From contig CP150552.1 in NCBI GenBank assembly GCA_049487715.1, forward strand, positions 744,001 to 808,000: a stretch of DNA of 64,000 nt, read 5' to 3'. Shown here piece by piece: positions 38,509 through 47,700 of the stretch. This DNA is from Pycnococcus provasolii. Lineage: Eukaryota; Chlorophyta; Pseudoscourfieldiophyceae; Pseudoscourfieldiales. Position 1 is the stretch's first letter. Each line of letters begins with the position of its first letter. The translations under genes and the position numbers were made by a program. The notes below the pieces were generated by a model that made no database searches, had not been told where the DNA came from, and saw only the letters and a list, made by a program, of their open reading frames with translations.

Positions 38509-38907
38509 TGCCGCTATTCAGTTGGTTGCAACAACGATGATGGAATTGACGAAGTGAAACAGGACGTTGATCACTTTTTTTGATCGCTTTTGTTTTCTCC
38601 TTTATGGGAAGAAGTGAGGAGGGAAGCCGCACAGACAAGGAATCTTGGGATTCACGTTCAAGGGTGGCACCCCGTTCGTTTCGATTCACAAACTCCTCTT
38701 CTGCCGACTCCTCCGATTGATTCTCGAATTCCACTATTCTCATCGATAACATTGTTTGTAATCTACTAACCTTAAGAAAGACGCTGAAAGTACCATCGGA
38801 AGAGTAACAGCTTTTGTTTACAAAAAAAACTCTTTGGTCAAAACCAACAACTTTTTTGTCAAAAACAACAACTCGGCAAGCAATCTTGCGTCATCCAAAA
38901 AACGTCT
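38509..38907. other. Intergenic between two minus-strand genes
   Basis: No gene seen. Contains A-rich stretches with repeated CAACAACTTTTTTG-like words near 38845-38872 and CTTAAG at 38771. Confidence 0.4.
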
Positions 38908-41823
38908 TCACACTCCGCACAAGAGATCTTCATTCAGCCAATCTCCTTCGCACCGCCAAGTGTCCAATCTGCCCGATTGAAAAAACACAAGAACACCCCT
39001 GCGAATGAAACGACACGTGCTTTTTCTCACATTTCCTTTATCGTCAGACATGAAGATTACCTGTACACCGCCAGAAAAGGGCTGTAGGATGTTCTCATCA
39101 AATTCGGTGTAATATGCGACACCTTCTGTGTCAGGACGCAACGAGCTTTTGTAATACCATCGCGCGACGGCGTGATTGTACCCGTCATATCCTCGTTTCT
39201 CAGGCCGTTGGCGAACGTAGAGTTGGTACACTTCGTCGCGATTCCCCACTCCTTCGCATGAACCGGCTATTCCCATTCGTGCCGCGTCGGCTTCGCTGCT
39301 GGCATTCAGCATGCTCATTTGCTGAGGTGTGGGTGTGAAAGGAATCTCCGCCATCAGCGCCTTCGTGGCACTAGTCGGGTCAAGTGATCGTCGTGTTGTT
39401 GCTTCGACCATATCCGGCCTAGTGCCTTGAGCGGCAGAAGACGCAGAGACCAGTGATTTTGCTGTATTGAGATCGATTATGCGACATGTATACGACGTTT
39501 TCGATCCTCCAGGCTGCCTGGTGCATTTGTTGTTCAAACCTAACGTTCCAGTGAGTAGCAAGCCATAATTCGGGCTGTCCAAGGTACACTTATCATTCCA
39601 GACCACTTCCGAAAGGCGCGTGTACCCAGTAAGGATTAAATTCCTTCCGCTTACATCTACCCTGGTTTCAACAATGTAGGCCGGATTCTGTACATTGGCT
39701 GGTGCTCTCGATTGGAAGGCGATCCCCCTCGCCTGTGAAAATCCAAAAAAACCACCACCATCGGGATGCGTGTCTATGAATGAAACAAACTCGTATCCTG
39801 TGGCATCCTCAACACACGCAGTCTGCACGTCTGAAAAAACCACGCCTTCGTCTACGGTGTTTGCCTTCAGAACCTGAGACCAATCGGGCGGTGCCGTAGT
39901 CGTGCTACTGCTCGTCGTAGTTTGCGGCGGCGTGATCGTCGGCGGTGCCGTAGTCGTGCTACTGCTCGTAGTTGTTTGTGGCGGCGTGATAATAGTCGGC
40001 GGTGCCGTAGTCGTGCTACTACTGCTCGTCGTAGTTTGCGGCGGCGGCGTGATAGTCGTACTTTTCACATTTCGCACTAGCGGACACGAGCCACCGCAGA
40101 ACTTCGGGCACAGCTCCTTCACCTCGTCATCTGCACACCTCAACTCCTCGTCGATCAAAGCGCACGCGGCATGATCTGACGCTTTCTTATCGATCGCACG
40201 TACGACGTAAGGAAGCACGCTCTCATCAGGATCGGCGAGCTTGCCTCCAAGCATCTTCGATTCGATCCAGTCGCGTACCGATGCCACGGACGTGTACACG
40301 CCGTACGGCTTGCGATTCGATTTGCTGCACTCTGATCCCCAACTGACGATCCCGAACACGCGTGCAGGCGTGCCAGGAGGCGCGCATTGTGTCGACGTGA
40401 AAATCGGACCGCCGGAGTCGCCTTGACAAGCATCACACCCGCCGTCGTCAAAACCTGCGCAGATCATCGTAGGACCGATGCGACCCTTGCCCCACTCTTT
40501 TTCGCAGCTCTCGTGAGAAGTCACCGGCACCTCCACCTGGAGCAGAGCCTCAGATCGTTGTCCGGTCGTATCTCGGCCCCAGCCAGCCACCGTGCTCGCA
40601 CTCTTCTCACAGTACGCCGGATCGTCGTCGCGCGTCGCGAGCGTCGCCACAGACATCTGAGAAGGCCTATCGAGAATCAGCACGGCGACGTCGTACGCAA
40701 ACTTCTGACGAGGCTTCCCGTCATCCGTCTCCGAAGAGAACAGTTCTTGATCCGTGTATTTCTCATGCGCGTACACATCAGTGACAAGCCTGGACTCCTG
40801 GCACCCTTGATTGATCAGATGGCAGCCGATGTACACGACACTCCTCATTCGGATCGGACCGTGCGGCATCACGCAGTGTGCGGCGGTCATGACGACGGTC
40901 GGCGCGATGAGAGTTCCACTGCAATGGCCCATGTACACGATCCACGGATACGCGTTTGGCGTCACCTTGGTTGGCTCGGATGAGATGATTCTCGGTAAGT
41001 CCTCGTTGAGCTGCCCGCTCGTACACTGCGGCACTGGTATGGAACACTGCGACGACGACGAGCGGATGCCAATGAGCCTAGAAGTCTCCGAAGGAGGCTC
41101 CTCAAAAAGCGGCTTGTAGTCGTCGTCGACGTCCATGACGATGTTCGCACATGCGACGGCTCGTGATTCTTCGTTCACCATAACAAACGATTGTCCGACT
41201 ATATCGTTTAGGTTCGTAATGCTTCGATCCTCGAACGTGTGCGATCCTTTCGGGGCTGGCAACAAGCCATATTTGCCGCTTAGATCGCCGAGGGCGCACG
41301 CTTTCTCACGCGCTGCTACCTGCTTGTTGTGATCTGGGTTGTCGTCTTCACCCATCATGATCATGTCAGCCTCTCCGTCGCACCCTCGCCGTACGTAGAT
41401 GGTCAATCTGACGTGAGGTGGCGCTTGCTTGTTTGGGTCGTACATCGGCAACGGGATGCACTCAGCAACCGTCACTCCCGCGTCAATCCTGTCGAGAGGC
41501 TCGGCTGCTATGTGCACCCTGAATGCGCCCACCGTGCCTAGGAAAGAGCTCGTGTCGTCGTACGTGACGTTGATGCGCACGGGCTCGTCCGAGCCTGCCT
41601 GCGAGAGCGTGACATTTGCAAGCGCTCCAAGCTGAGCTGAAGCCGACACAGGAAAGAGTCCGCTTCCCACTCGCACTCCCCCATCCAGCGCATGCACAGC
41701 ACGAACAGCATAGAGGGAATGTTGCTGCGCCAAAAGAGGCAGGACCAGCACCACCACTGCAGCAACCACGACGACATTTTTCATCATTTTCGTAGCAAAG
41801 GGAACAGCCATTAGACGTACCAA
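38908..41823 (-). CDS. Mosaic secreted protein: SOD-like + trypsin-like protease + ShKT-like + mucin linker, 971 aa
   Basis: Starts at ATG 41823 (or ATGs at 41811/41787) with a hydrophobic signal peptide (VVVVAAVVVLVLPLLAQQ). Residues about 60-240 resemble secreted Cu/Zn-SOD proteins: CALGDLSGKYGLL, then ITNLNDIVGQSFVMVNEESR and AVACANI match the fungal Sod5-type C-terminal half, but the usual first His pair is reduced to RVH (FRVHIAA). A trypsin-like S1 domain follows, with likely activation at PRIISSEP and the triad H316 (MTAAHC), D378 (AYDVAVLILD) and S470 (CQGDSGGP). D464, six residues before S470, predicts cleavage after Lys/Arg. Next are a Cys-rich ShKT-like segment (RCADDEVKELCPKFCGGSC), a Thr/Pro mucin-type linker of three repeats, and a roughly 300-residue C-terminal region I do not recognise. 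The extreme C-terminus could be altered by a short intron (39062 to about 39001). Confidence 0.85.
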   Translation of the reverse strand: MVRLMAVPFATKMMKNVVVVAAVVVLVLPLLAQQHSLYAVRAVHALDGGVRVGSGLFPVSASAQLGALANVTLSQAGSDEPVRINVTYDDTSSFLGTVGAFRVHIAAEPLDRIDAGVTVAECIPLPMYDPNKQAPPHVRLTIYVRRGCDGEADMIMMGEDDNPDHNKQVAAREKACALGDLSGKYGLLPAPKGSHTFEDRSITNLNDIVGQSFVMVNEESRAVACANIVMDVDDDYKPLFEEPPSETSRLIGIRSSSSQCSIPVPQCTSGQLNEDLPRIISSEPTKVTPNAYPWIVYMGHCSGTLIAPTVVMTAAHCVMPHGPIRMRSVVYIGCHLINQGCQESRLVTDVYAHEKYTDQELFSSETDDGKPRQKFAYDVAVLILDRPSQMSVATLATRDDDPAYCEKSASTVAGWGRDTTGQRSEALLQVEVPVTSHESCEKEWGKGRIGPTMICAGFDDGGCDACQGDSGGPIFTSTQCAPPGTPARVFGIVSWGSECSKSNRKPYGVYTSVASVRDWIESKMLGGKLADPDESVLPYVVRAIDKKASDHAACALIDEELRCADDEVKELCPKFCGGSCPLVRNVKSTTITPPPQTTTSSSSTTTAPPTIITPPQTTTSSSTTTAPPTITPPQTTTSSSTTTAPPDWSQVLKANTVDEGVVFSDVQTACVEDATGYEFVSFIDTHPDGGGFFGFSQARGIAFQSRAPANVQNPAYIVETRVDVSGRNLILTGYTRLSEVVWNDKCTLDSPNYGLLLTGTLGLNNKCTRQPGGSKTSYTCRIIDLNTAKSLVSASSAAQGTRPDMVEATTRRSLDPTSATKALMAEIPFTPTPQQMSMLNASSEADAARMGIAGSCEGVGNRDEVYQLYVRQRPEKRGYDGYNHAVARWYYKSSLRPDTEGVAYYTEFDENILQPFSGGVQVIFMSDDKGNVRKSTCRFIRRGVLVFFQSGRLDTWRCEGDWLNEDLLCGV
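39890..40072. repeat. Thr/Pro-linker tandem repeats, coding
   Basis: Three imperfect repeats of about 57-60 bases encode TTTSSSTTTAPPTITPPQ-type units in the protease gene, suggesting O-glycosylated stalk sequence. Confidence 0.8.
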
Positions 41824-42077
41824 TTTTTAACTACTACTTGTTCCTTTCCAAGCATGTATGAAGATACGTTACAGCCCCGCTATGATGGAAGTGTGGAGGA
41901 TCGAGGAGGGGAGGGGAAAGTATCAAATTGCTGGATACCGCTTCATGAAAACTGGTTATGTGCTGCCGACTTCAGAAAAGAAAATAGTCTAGTTACGGCC
42001 CCGCCACTCATAGTCTGTCCAAAGGCAGTCCGCAACTGCTTCACCCCTCTCATCGCATCCAGGTTTTCAACCATCAC

Positions 42078-43550
42078 ATGATCACGATGGCGAAGACGTT
42101 GCTTCACCGCTGGCTCTTCACGGTTTCCATACTACTGCACGCCGCGACTACTACTACTACTACTACTAATACCGGTGGTGCTTTTGCTGCTGCGTCGTCG
42201 TCCGTGCAGCGCATCACTCTCCCAGAGACGTCGTCGTCCGCGTTGTGCCTAGATGGCAATCCAGCAGGATTCTTCCTCGAAAAGGCTGCCAGTGAATCAA
42301 AAGATAGAGACAAGTTTATCGTATTCCTGCAAGGCGGAGGGCTGTGTCGAAGCCAAGTGGGGTGTGTGGCACGTTCCAGGACAGCTCTTGGCTCCTTTCG
42401 ACGCAACACGTCGCCTTATCCTGAGCAGTTTCTCGACGACAAAGATTCACCATTTTACGGCTTCAACAAAGTGCGCATTCCCTATTGCAGTGGAGACTTG
42501 TGGCGTGGAACCGCGAAACAAAGCAACTGGGCAAACCTTCCGATGATGGGACATAGCATTGTCATGGCAGTGATTGACGAACTTCTTCCTAGCCTCGCAA
42601 ATGCAACTGAGCTGGTGCTCGGAGGAGAAAGTGCAGGCGCCATTGGCGTATGCAACGTTGCTGACGCGATCAAGCAGCGCCTCACACAGTTTGGTGTAGA
42701 AGTGAGAGCCATGGTCGATTCCGGCTGGTTTCCATCGTGGAAACTAGACATTGCAGAAATGCCGCTCACAACAACCGACGATGCATTGCGTGAACGTGCG
42801 ATCGCGCAGCAAGCTTTTGGTGGTGACGTGCACAAGGCGTGCCTAGCAGCGGAATTGCCACGCAAGAATGATGATGGTGGTGAGGCGATGGATTGGCCGA
42901 CAGTGGTGACGGACGACACGAGCGTCGACGTGCTGAGGGCACTCGTCGCATGCTCCTCATGCGACAAAATTCTTATGAATTCAAATGTCACGTCATGGAT
43001 GATACGCAACAACCGATGGGACAGCTATCCTGAGGCCGCTGGAGGTTTGGTTTGTGGGATCGCTAGCTTGCCAGCATGCTTGAATTTAGCAGGTCCAAGT
43101 CGAGGCCTACGTGAGTGGGGCAACCGCCTTGAGCAAGACCTTGCAAATGGGATTGCAAGGTTCGGCTCTGGATTGGGCTTTTACATCCCGTCGTGCTTTT
43201 CGCATTTCGCGACGAATGCGCAATATATCGGCCAAACGTCACCAATTCAGGCGACGTCGTTGTGGTGGCAAGCTTCGTCAAACACGTCGGCTGAGAAGGC
43301 AAGGAAATACCAACTTATGGACAACTACGGCGACAATCTCCAATGCAACCCTTCTTGTGGCGGGGATTGTCGACGTTGTAGTCTGGAGCATGAGAGAGCA
43401 TGCATAAACGGATGCGCTGCGCCATCTCAGCCTAGTGCTTTGATTCGATTCAATTCAAGTGACGACGACATCGTCATCAATAAGGTGGCATCGGCGGATG
43501 AACCATGTGCCCCATTTGGAATGTGGAGGAGGACGGTGAACAGTGGGTAG
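42078..43550 (+). CDS. Pectin acetylesterase/Notum-like protein with altered catalytic Asp, 490 aa
   Basis: Secreted CE13-type alpha/beta-hydrolase (plant pectin acetylesterase, animal Notum). Start is ATG 42078 or 42087. The signal peptide is LLHRWLFTVSILLHAA, followed by a Thr run. Family blocks present: FIVFLQGGGLCRSQVGC (oxyanion loop; Trp more usual than Leu), RIPYCSGDLWRG, nucleophile S185 in LGGESAGAIGV, and the C-terminal H376 in YIPSCFSHFATN. The motif that normally reads NxxYDxWQI has N-S-N-V-T305-S-W-M-I, so the usual catalytic Asp is Thr. This suggests an inactive or altered enzyme, or a compensating acid elsewhere. Eight Cys-rich pairs support secretion. The C-terminal CNPSCGGDCRRC segment is extra. 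Divergent from the protease gene, 254 bases apart. Confidence 0.88.
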   Translation: MITMAKTLLHRWLFTVSILLHAATTTTTTTNTGGAFAAASSSVQRITLPETSSSALCLDGNPAGFFLEKAASESKDRDKFIVFLQGGGLCRSQVGCVARSRTALGSFRRNTSPYPEQFLDDKDSPFYGFNKVRIPYCSGDLWRGTAKQSNWANLPMMGHSIVMAVIDELLPSLANATELVLGGESAGAIGVCNVADAIKQRLTQFGVEVRAMVDSGWFPSWKLDIAEMPLTTTDDALRERAIAQQAFGGDVHKACLAAELPRKNDDGGEAMDWPTVVTDDTSVDVLRALVACSSCDKILMNSNVTSWMIRNNRWDSYPEAAGGLVCGIASLPACLNLAGPSRGLREWGNRLEQDLANGIARFGSGLGFYIPSCFSHFATNAQYIGQTSPIQATSLWWQASSNTSAEKARKYQLMDNYGDNLQCNPSCGGDCRRCSLEHERACINGCAAPSQPSALIRFNSSDDDIVINKVASADEPCAPFGMWRRTVNSG

Positions 43551-43624
43551 GTGGTGGTGGTAGACTACCTTTAACGACGCTTCGGACCATACCCTTAGAA
43601 GGATTATTACTGCAACTAACAGTT

Positions 43625-44494
43625 TCATGGCGTGTTTCGCTTCATCTCGCGCATGTACCCTTGCACTGCCCTAAGCTCGAGGTCAGCACCGACGACATTA
43701 TCAAAGGTCATGTCCATGAGATTTCGCGCAGCGCCACCATCTTCACTGCCTAGCATTTCGTTGAAGTACGTCCAGCCATACGGTCCGGACTCCGTCGAAT
43801 TCGCCAATTCTTTCGTGCAGCTGCGCCACGTGTTTGGGTAGCAGCGCGTGTTGATTGGTCCGGTGTCCATTGATCCGTAGTACTCGATCCAGCGCTCGGT
43901 TGCACGACGAAGGTAATGGTCTTCGTTGCTTTTGAAAATACTTGCGAACTGCCGATTGATATTGAGAGCGAGCTTCCGAACACCCTCATCTTTCGTGGTG
44001 AGCATCAGCCATCCATGCGCTGGTCCCGTCGGAGGTCCCATCGTGCCACGTTGCCATGGCCATTGAGGTGGACGTTCCTCCGCCGTCCCAAAAGCGCAGA
44101 AGCCGCCAAAGAGCGGCACATAATGTTTCTGGTTCGAGAGAAAAGTGTCAAGATTGTTTTGGCTGGTGAACCAGAATTCGTAGGTGTAGCCGTCTCTCGT
44201 GATATTTGTCGCGAACCGTGGCGTTCCCATCACTCCGCGTGCGTAGTCAGTAAGGTTGTGGTAGGCGACGACATCGAATCCGCGCACAGCGACTCCTCCA
44301 CGCCAGTTGTGTGGGTACGAGGGTACAGCAGCATCACCGTCATCTCCACCACCAGCTACCTTCTGCGCACTGGCACCGGCACTGCACGCCGACGTCGAGG
44401 CAAGAAGCAGCATCAGGACGACGACGACGCTTCTTTGTGCCACTAACAATGACATCTTCTCACGGAATTGGCGGAAACGACGATCGAGCGACAT
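43625..44494 (-). CDS. YHS-domain protein, secreted or anchored, 289 aa
   Basis: The first ATG is 44494; a second at residue 14 (MSLLVAQRSVVVVLMLLLAS) sits directly before a hydrophobic signal segment and may be the true start. The YHS domain runs over about residues 65-150: AVRGFDVVAYHN, then EFWFTSQNNLDTFLSNQKHYVP-type text (SQNNLDTFLSN; HYVPLFGGFCAFG). YHS proteins often bind metals; the single Cys and His of this copy fit the eukaryotic secreted form, not the CopA-type zinc/copper pair. The C-terminal half has further conserved-looking Trp/Tyr residues (ERWIEYYGSMDTGPINTRCY) and ends in a helical segment. Convergent with the esterase gene 75 bases away. Function unknown. Confidence 0.85.
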   Translation of the reverse strand: MSLDRRFRQFREKMSLLVAQRSVVVVLMLLLASTSACSAGASAQKVAGGGDDGDAAVPSYPHNWRGGVAVRGFDVVAYHNLTDYARGVMGTPRFATNITRDGYTYEFWFTSQNNLDTFLSNQKHYVPLFGGFCAFGTAEERPPQWPWQRGTMGPPTGPAHGWLMLTTKDEGVRKLALNINRQFASIFKSNEDHYLRRATERWIEYYGSMDTGPINTRCYPNTWRSCTKELANSTESGPYGWTYFNEMLGSEDGGAARNLMDMTFDNVVGADLELRAVQGYMREMKRNTP

Positions 44495-44777
44495 TGTTCA
44501 CAACAAGGACTGATTGTAACGGTCACAAAAACAGAAAGTAGGAAGCAGCAGGGACCGTGAGAAGTCGAAACTGAAGGAAGTTTCCCGCGCAAGGCAACAA
44601 CGAATCGTAACCCTAGTTTCAACAGACAATACAACCCTAATCGGTCGGAGCGAGCCCCCGGGGTCGCATCAGCAATCAACACCCCGGGAATAAATCACAT
44701 ACATGGAATTCCCCCTGTGCTTAGTTGTACACAAAGCAGATCAGCCATTCAATAAAAAGTGACCATAAAATCCAATC
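44495..44777. promoter_or_regulatory. Divergent promoter region with single CCCTAA motifs
   Basis: Lies between the YHS gene and the fasciclin gene. Two isolated telo-box-like words occur: AACCCTAG at about 44610 and AACCCTAA at about 44634. A CCCCCGGGG palindrome is at about 44657. No other element could be assigned. Confidence 0.35.
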
Positions 44778-47700
44778 ATGGCGGCGTCACGACCGGTGGT
44801 GTTGGCGGCGTCGGCGTCGTTAGTGTTTCGGCGGTGGTGTCGGTGGTGGTTTGTTGCCGCCTTGTATTGTTGCCTTGGTGTGCCGATGTCGTCGTCGTCG
44901 CCTCCGATGGTGGTGTCACGTTTATCACTACTACTAGTGCCGTCATCTTCCTGGGGGGGTGGGATGAGAAGCAGGAGTTTAACAGGAGGAGGAGGAGGAG
45001 GAGGAGGAGGCTTCTTTACAGCAGTCGCAGCAGCAGAGGAAGAAGCATCATATCCATACCGTCATGCCAATCACGACGAGAGCCGCCGCCGCAGAAGATC
45101 ATCGTCGCGGCAGTTCAACAATACAACAACACAAGCTGAAGACAACGCGTTCTACACGACGAAAACGCTCATCGATCCGACCGTCAATACCAACTATCCT
45201 TTTTACCATCCACAACAGCAGCAGCAGCAGTCCCCATCTTCGTCATGCACATTCACCATCACGACTTCAAACGGACCACCGGAAATAGTGGAAATAGTAC
45301 GCGGATATCGCAACGGAAACCTCGTGCGCGATCTGTACAAAGAGTACCCTGCCATCAAACCTGGCTCTTTGAGTATCTTGGAGCGTGCTCTCGACGAAAC
45401 GGGCAACACGGACGACGCCGGTGCGTTCTACGCGCTTTTCCTCGACGGATATCCGATAAACTTGATAAACCCTCCTCCCGTGACGAACGAAGGACGCGAC
45501 TACGAGCGCACGTTCCTCGCTTTCACAGACAAGGCATTCCGTAAGCTGCTGAAGGTCTCCGCACTCTCTCTGGAGGAGCTCTTCACGACAAGCCGCGACG
45601 ATCTCATTCGCATTCTGAATTATCACACGTGGAGGCAGGTTGTCGCGAACAAATTCATGATTGGCACCGAAGGTACGGCGAACGCGAATAACCCAGGCAC
45701 GTCGAACAGCGATCCCGACTTTCGCCTTGACGTTGGCGTTCGCCCTGGAACTCTCGGTGGTGCCCACATCAACGCACAGAGCCTTCCCGTCTCCGGTCCT
45801 CTGCTCACGGCACAGCTCCTGGACGGTGACTTCGTCTCGACATCCGTCGACAACACCAAGCCGGGATCCCCTGTCATCCCCGGAGTGGATCGAGAACAGG
45901 GCGACGCGTACTTCGCAACGCAGCAGCGCATATCGATCCGGCGCCTTGTGGGGCAGAAGCGCGTCGTCTCGGCATTTGGCTTCCCGTTTCGAGAAGATTC
46001 CGGTATCTCGCAGGACTTCACCGATCGGCCGAGCGGAACGCGCGTGCCATACCTGAGAGGCGCGATGTTCCAGATTCCGAACCTTCTCCTGTGCGACGGA
46101 AATCTTGCCGTGCACATCGTCGACGAGGTGGCGATACCGTACACCGGCTTTTTCCCAGACTATCTCAGCATCATATGCTCCTTGCCCGAGCTTGAGCTGA
46201 CATGCGAGGCATGCCGACGTGCGCCTTGGGCATGTGACGGCAACCCGCTCACCGGACCACCTCAGAATTCTTTCGTGCAGAAGGGAAATCCTGGTGACAC
46301 CGCGCCACCAGGCAACACCGCGAATTCGAGAGGGCTCAGGCTACCTGAAACGGCGGTTGGTGGTCGCACCTTCTTCACGGGCTATTGCCCCGCGCGTCGC
46401 GGATCGAGCCTGAATCAGCCACCTGCATCCGTTGTGCCGTGGCTAGACATCAATTTTGTCAATTTCCCCATCAATCAGCCTGGCGATTTCGGACCATTCA
46501 ACGAGGTGACGGGATCCTTACCACAAGCAGGCTTCGTCGGAAACACGCAGCCAATTCCAGCACTGTACATGAACAACTTCTTCGCTCCCACGAACGACGC
46601 GTGGTACAAGCTCTTCCAGGCAATCCAGGTGACAAAGGAGACTCTGTTCAACGACATTTACGTGCTTGGTGAATTTCTCATGTACCACCAGGCTTCGCCA
46701 ACCGAGGGCGTGCGCCAGATCCTAGACTTTCAAGCTCGATCGAACATCGAGGTGGGAGCTGTGCCCACGCAGCGATATTTCCAGGGCGAGCTTTTCGCGA
46801 CGCATCTTGGGTGGTGGCTGTCACAGAGACCTCCGCGGCAGAATCCGTCGATCGACTCCACCGCGACCGTCTTCAACCTCCGCGTCGACATCTCCGAGCA
46901 ACCTTACGGCGAGCGCTACTACTCGTTCAGCCCTCAGTTTGTTCGTGCGTTTGACACGAGCTATCCCAACAACTTCAAGATTGTTGGGCCGGACATCTTC
47001 GCATGCAACGGCATCGTGCAAGTGGTGGATACGGTGCTTCTTCACCCGCTCTTCAGCCCGTACGAGCGCATGCGACTCGTGCCCAAAGTGTCGCTGTTCC
47101 GCCACCTGCTCGAAATTCCTTCATTCAGCAGAGACATTCCAGGTGCCAACGGCCCGAATCGCTTCACCGGGCTGCTGTTCCAGAATTTCGCCGGTGGGGT
47201 GAATGTCGAGCAGAAGGTGTGGGATTGCTGTCCGTCTCGATTCTACGTTGGGCCCACGGTGAATGGCCTGCCTAGCTGTGGCGTCGACTCGTTGCGTTTC
47301 CTCGACGGCATCCCGCAGAGCAGCACCTTTGACATCTTCCGCCTCAACAGATGCAACTACGTGACCGTGTACGTGCCATCGAACGAAGCTCTACTCAAGG
47401 GACTTCGGTACCTCGACCTGAGTTACGAGGATCTCACGCGCGAGTCGGTCCAAGCTTGGGCGTACCGCGGTCAGATTGCCTTGTATCACACGGCGCAGAT
47501 AGCCGGCGATCGTTTCGGCACGCGCTTCTTCAGCTTCGCCATCAGAGACTTTTTCGACGCAGCCGCCTTCTTGCTGAGCCTCGGATCGTTCGAGCTCGAA
47601 TTTCAGCTCACGAGCAACCTTCGCGACTTCCAGCAGATTGCCACGCTGCTTCGAAGCTGGGATCGATGGTTCGACCTCACGAATCGCGCGCTGTCGTTCC

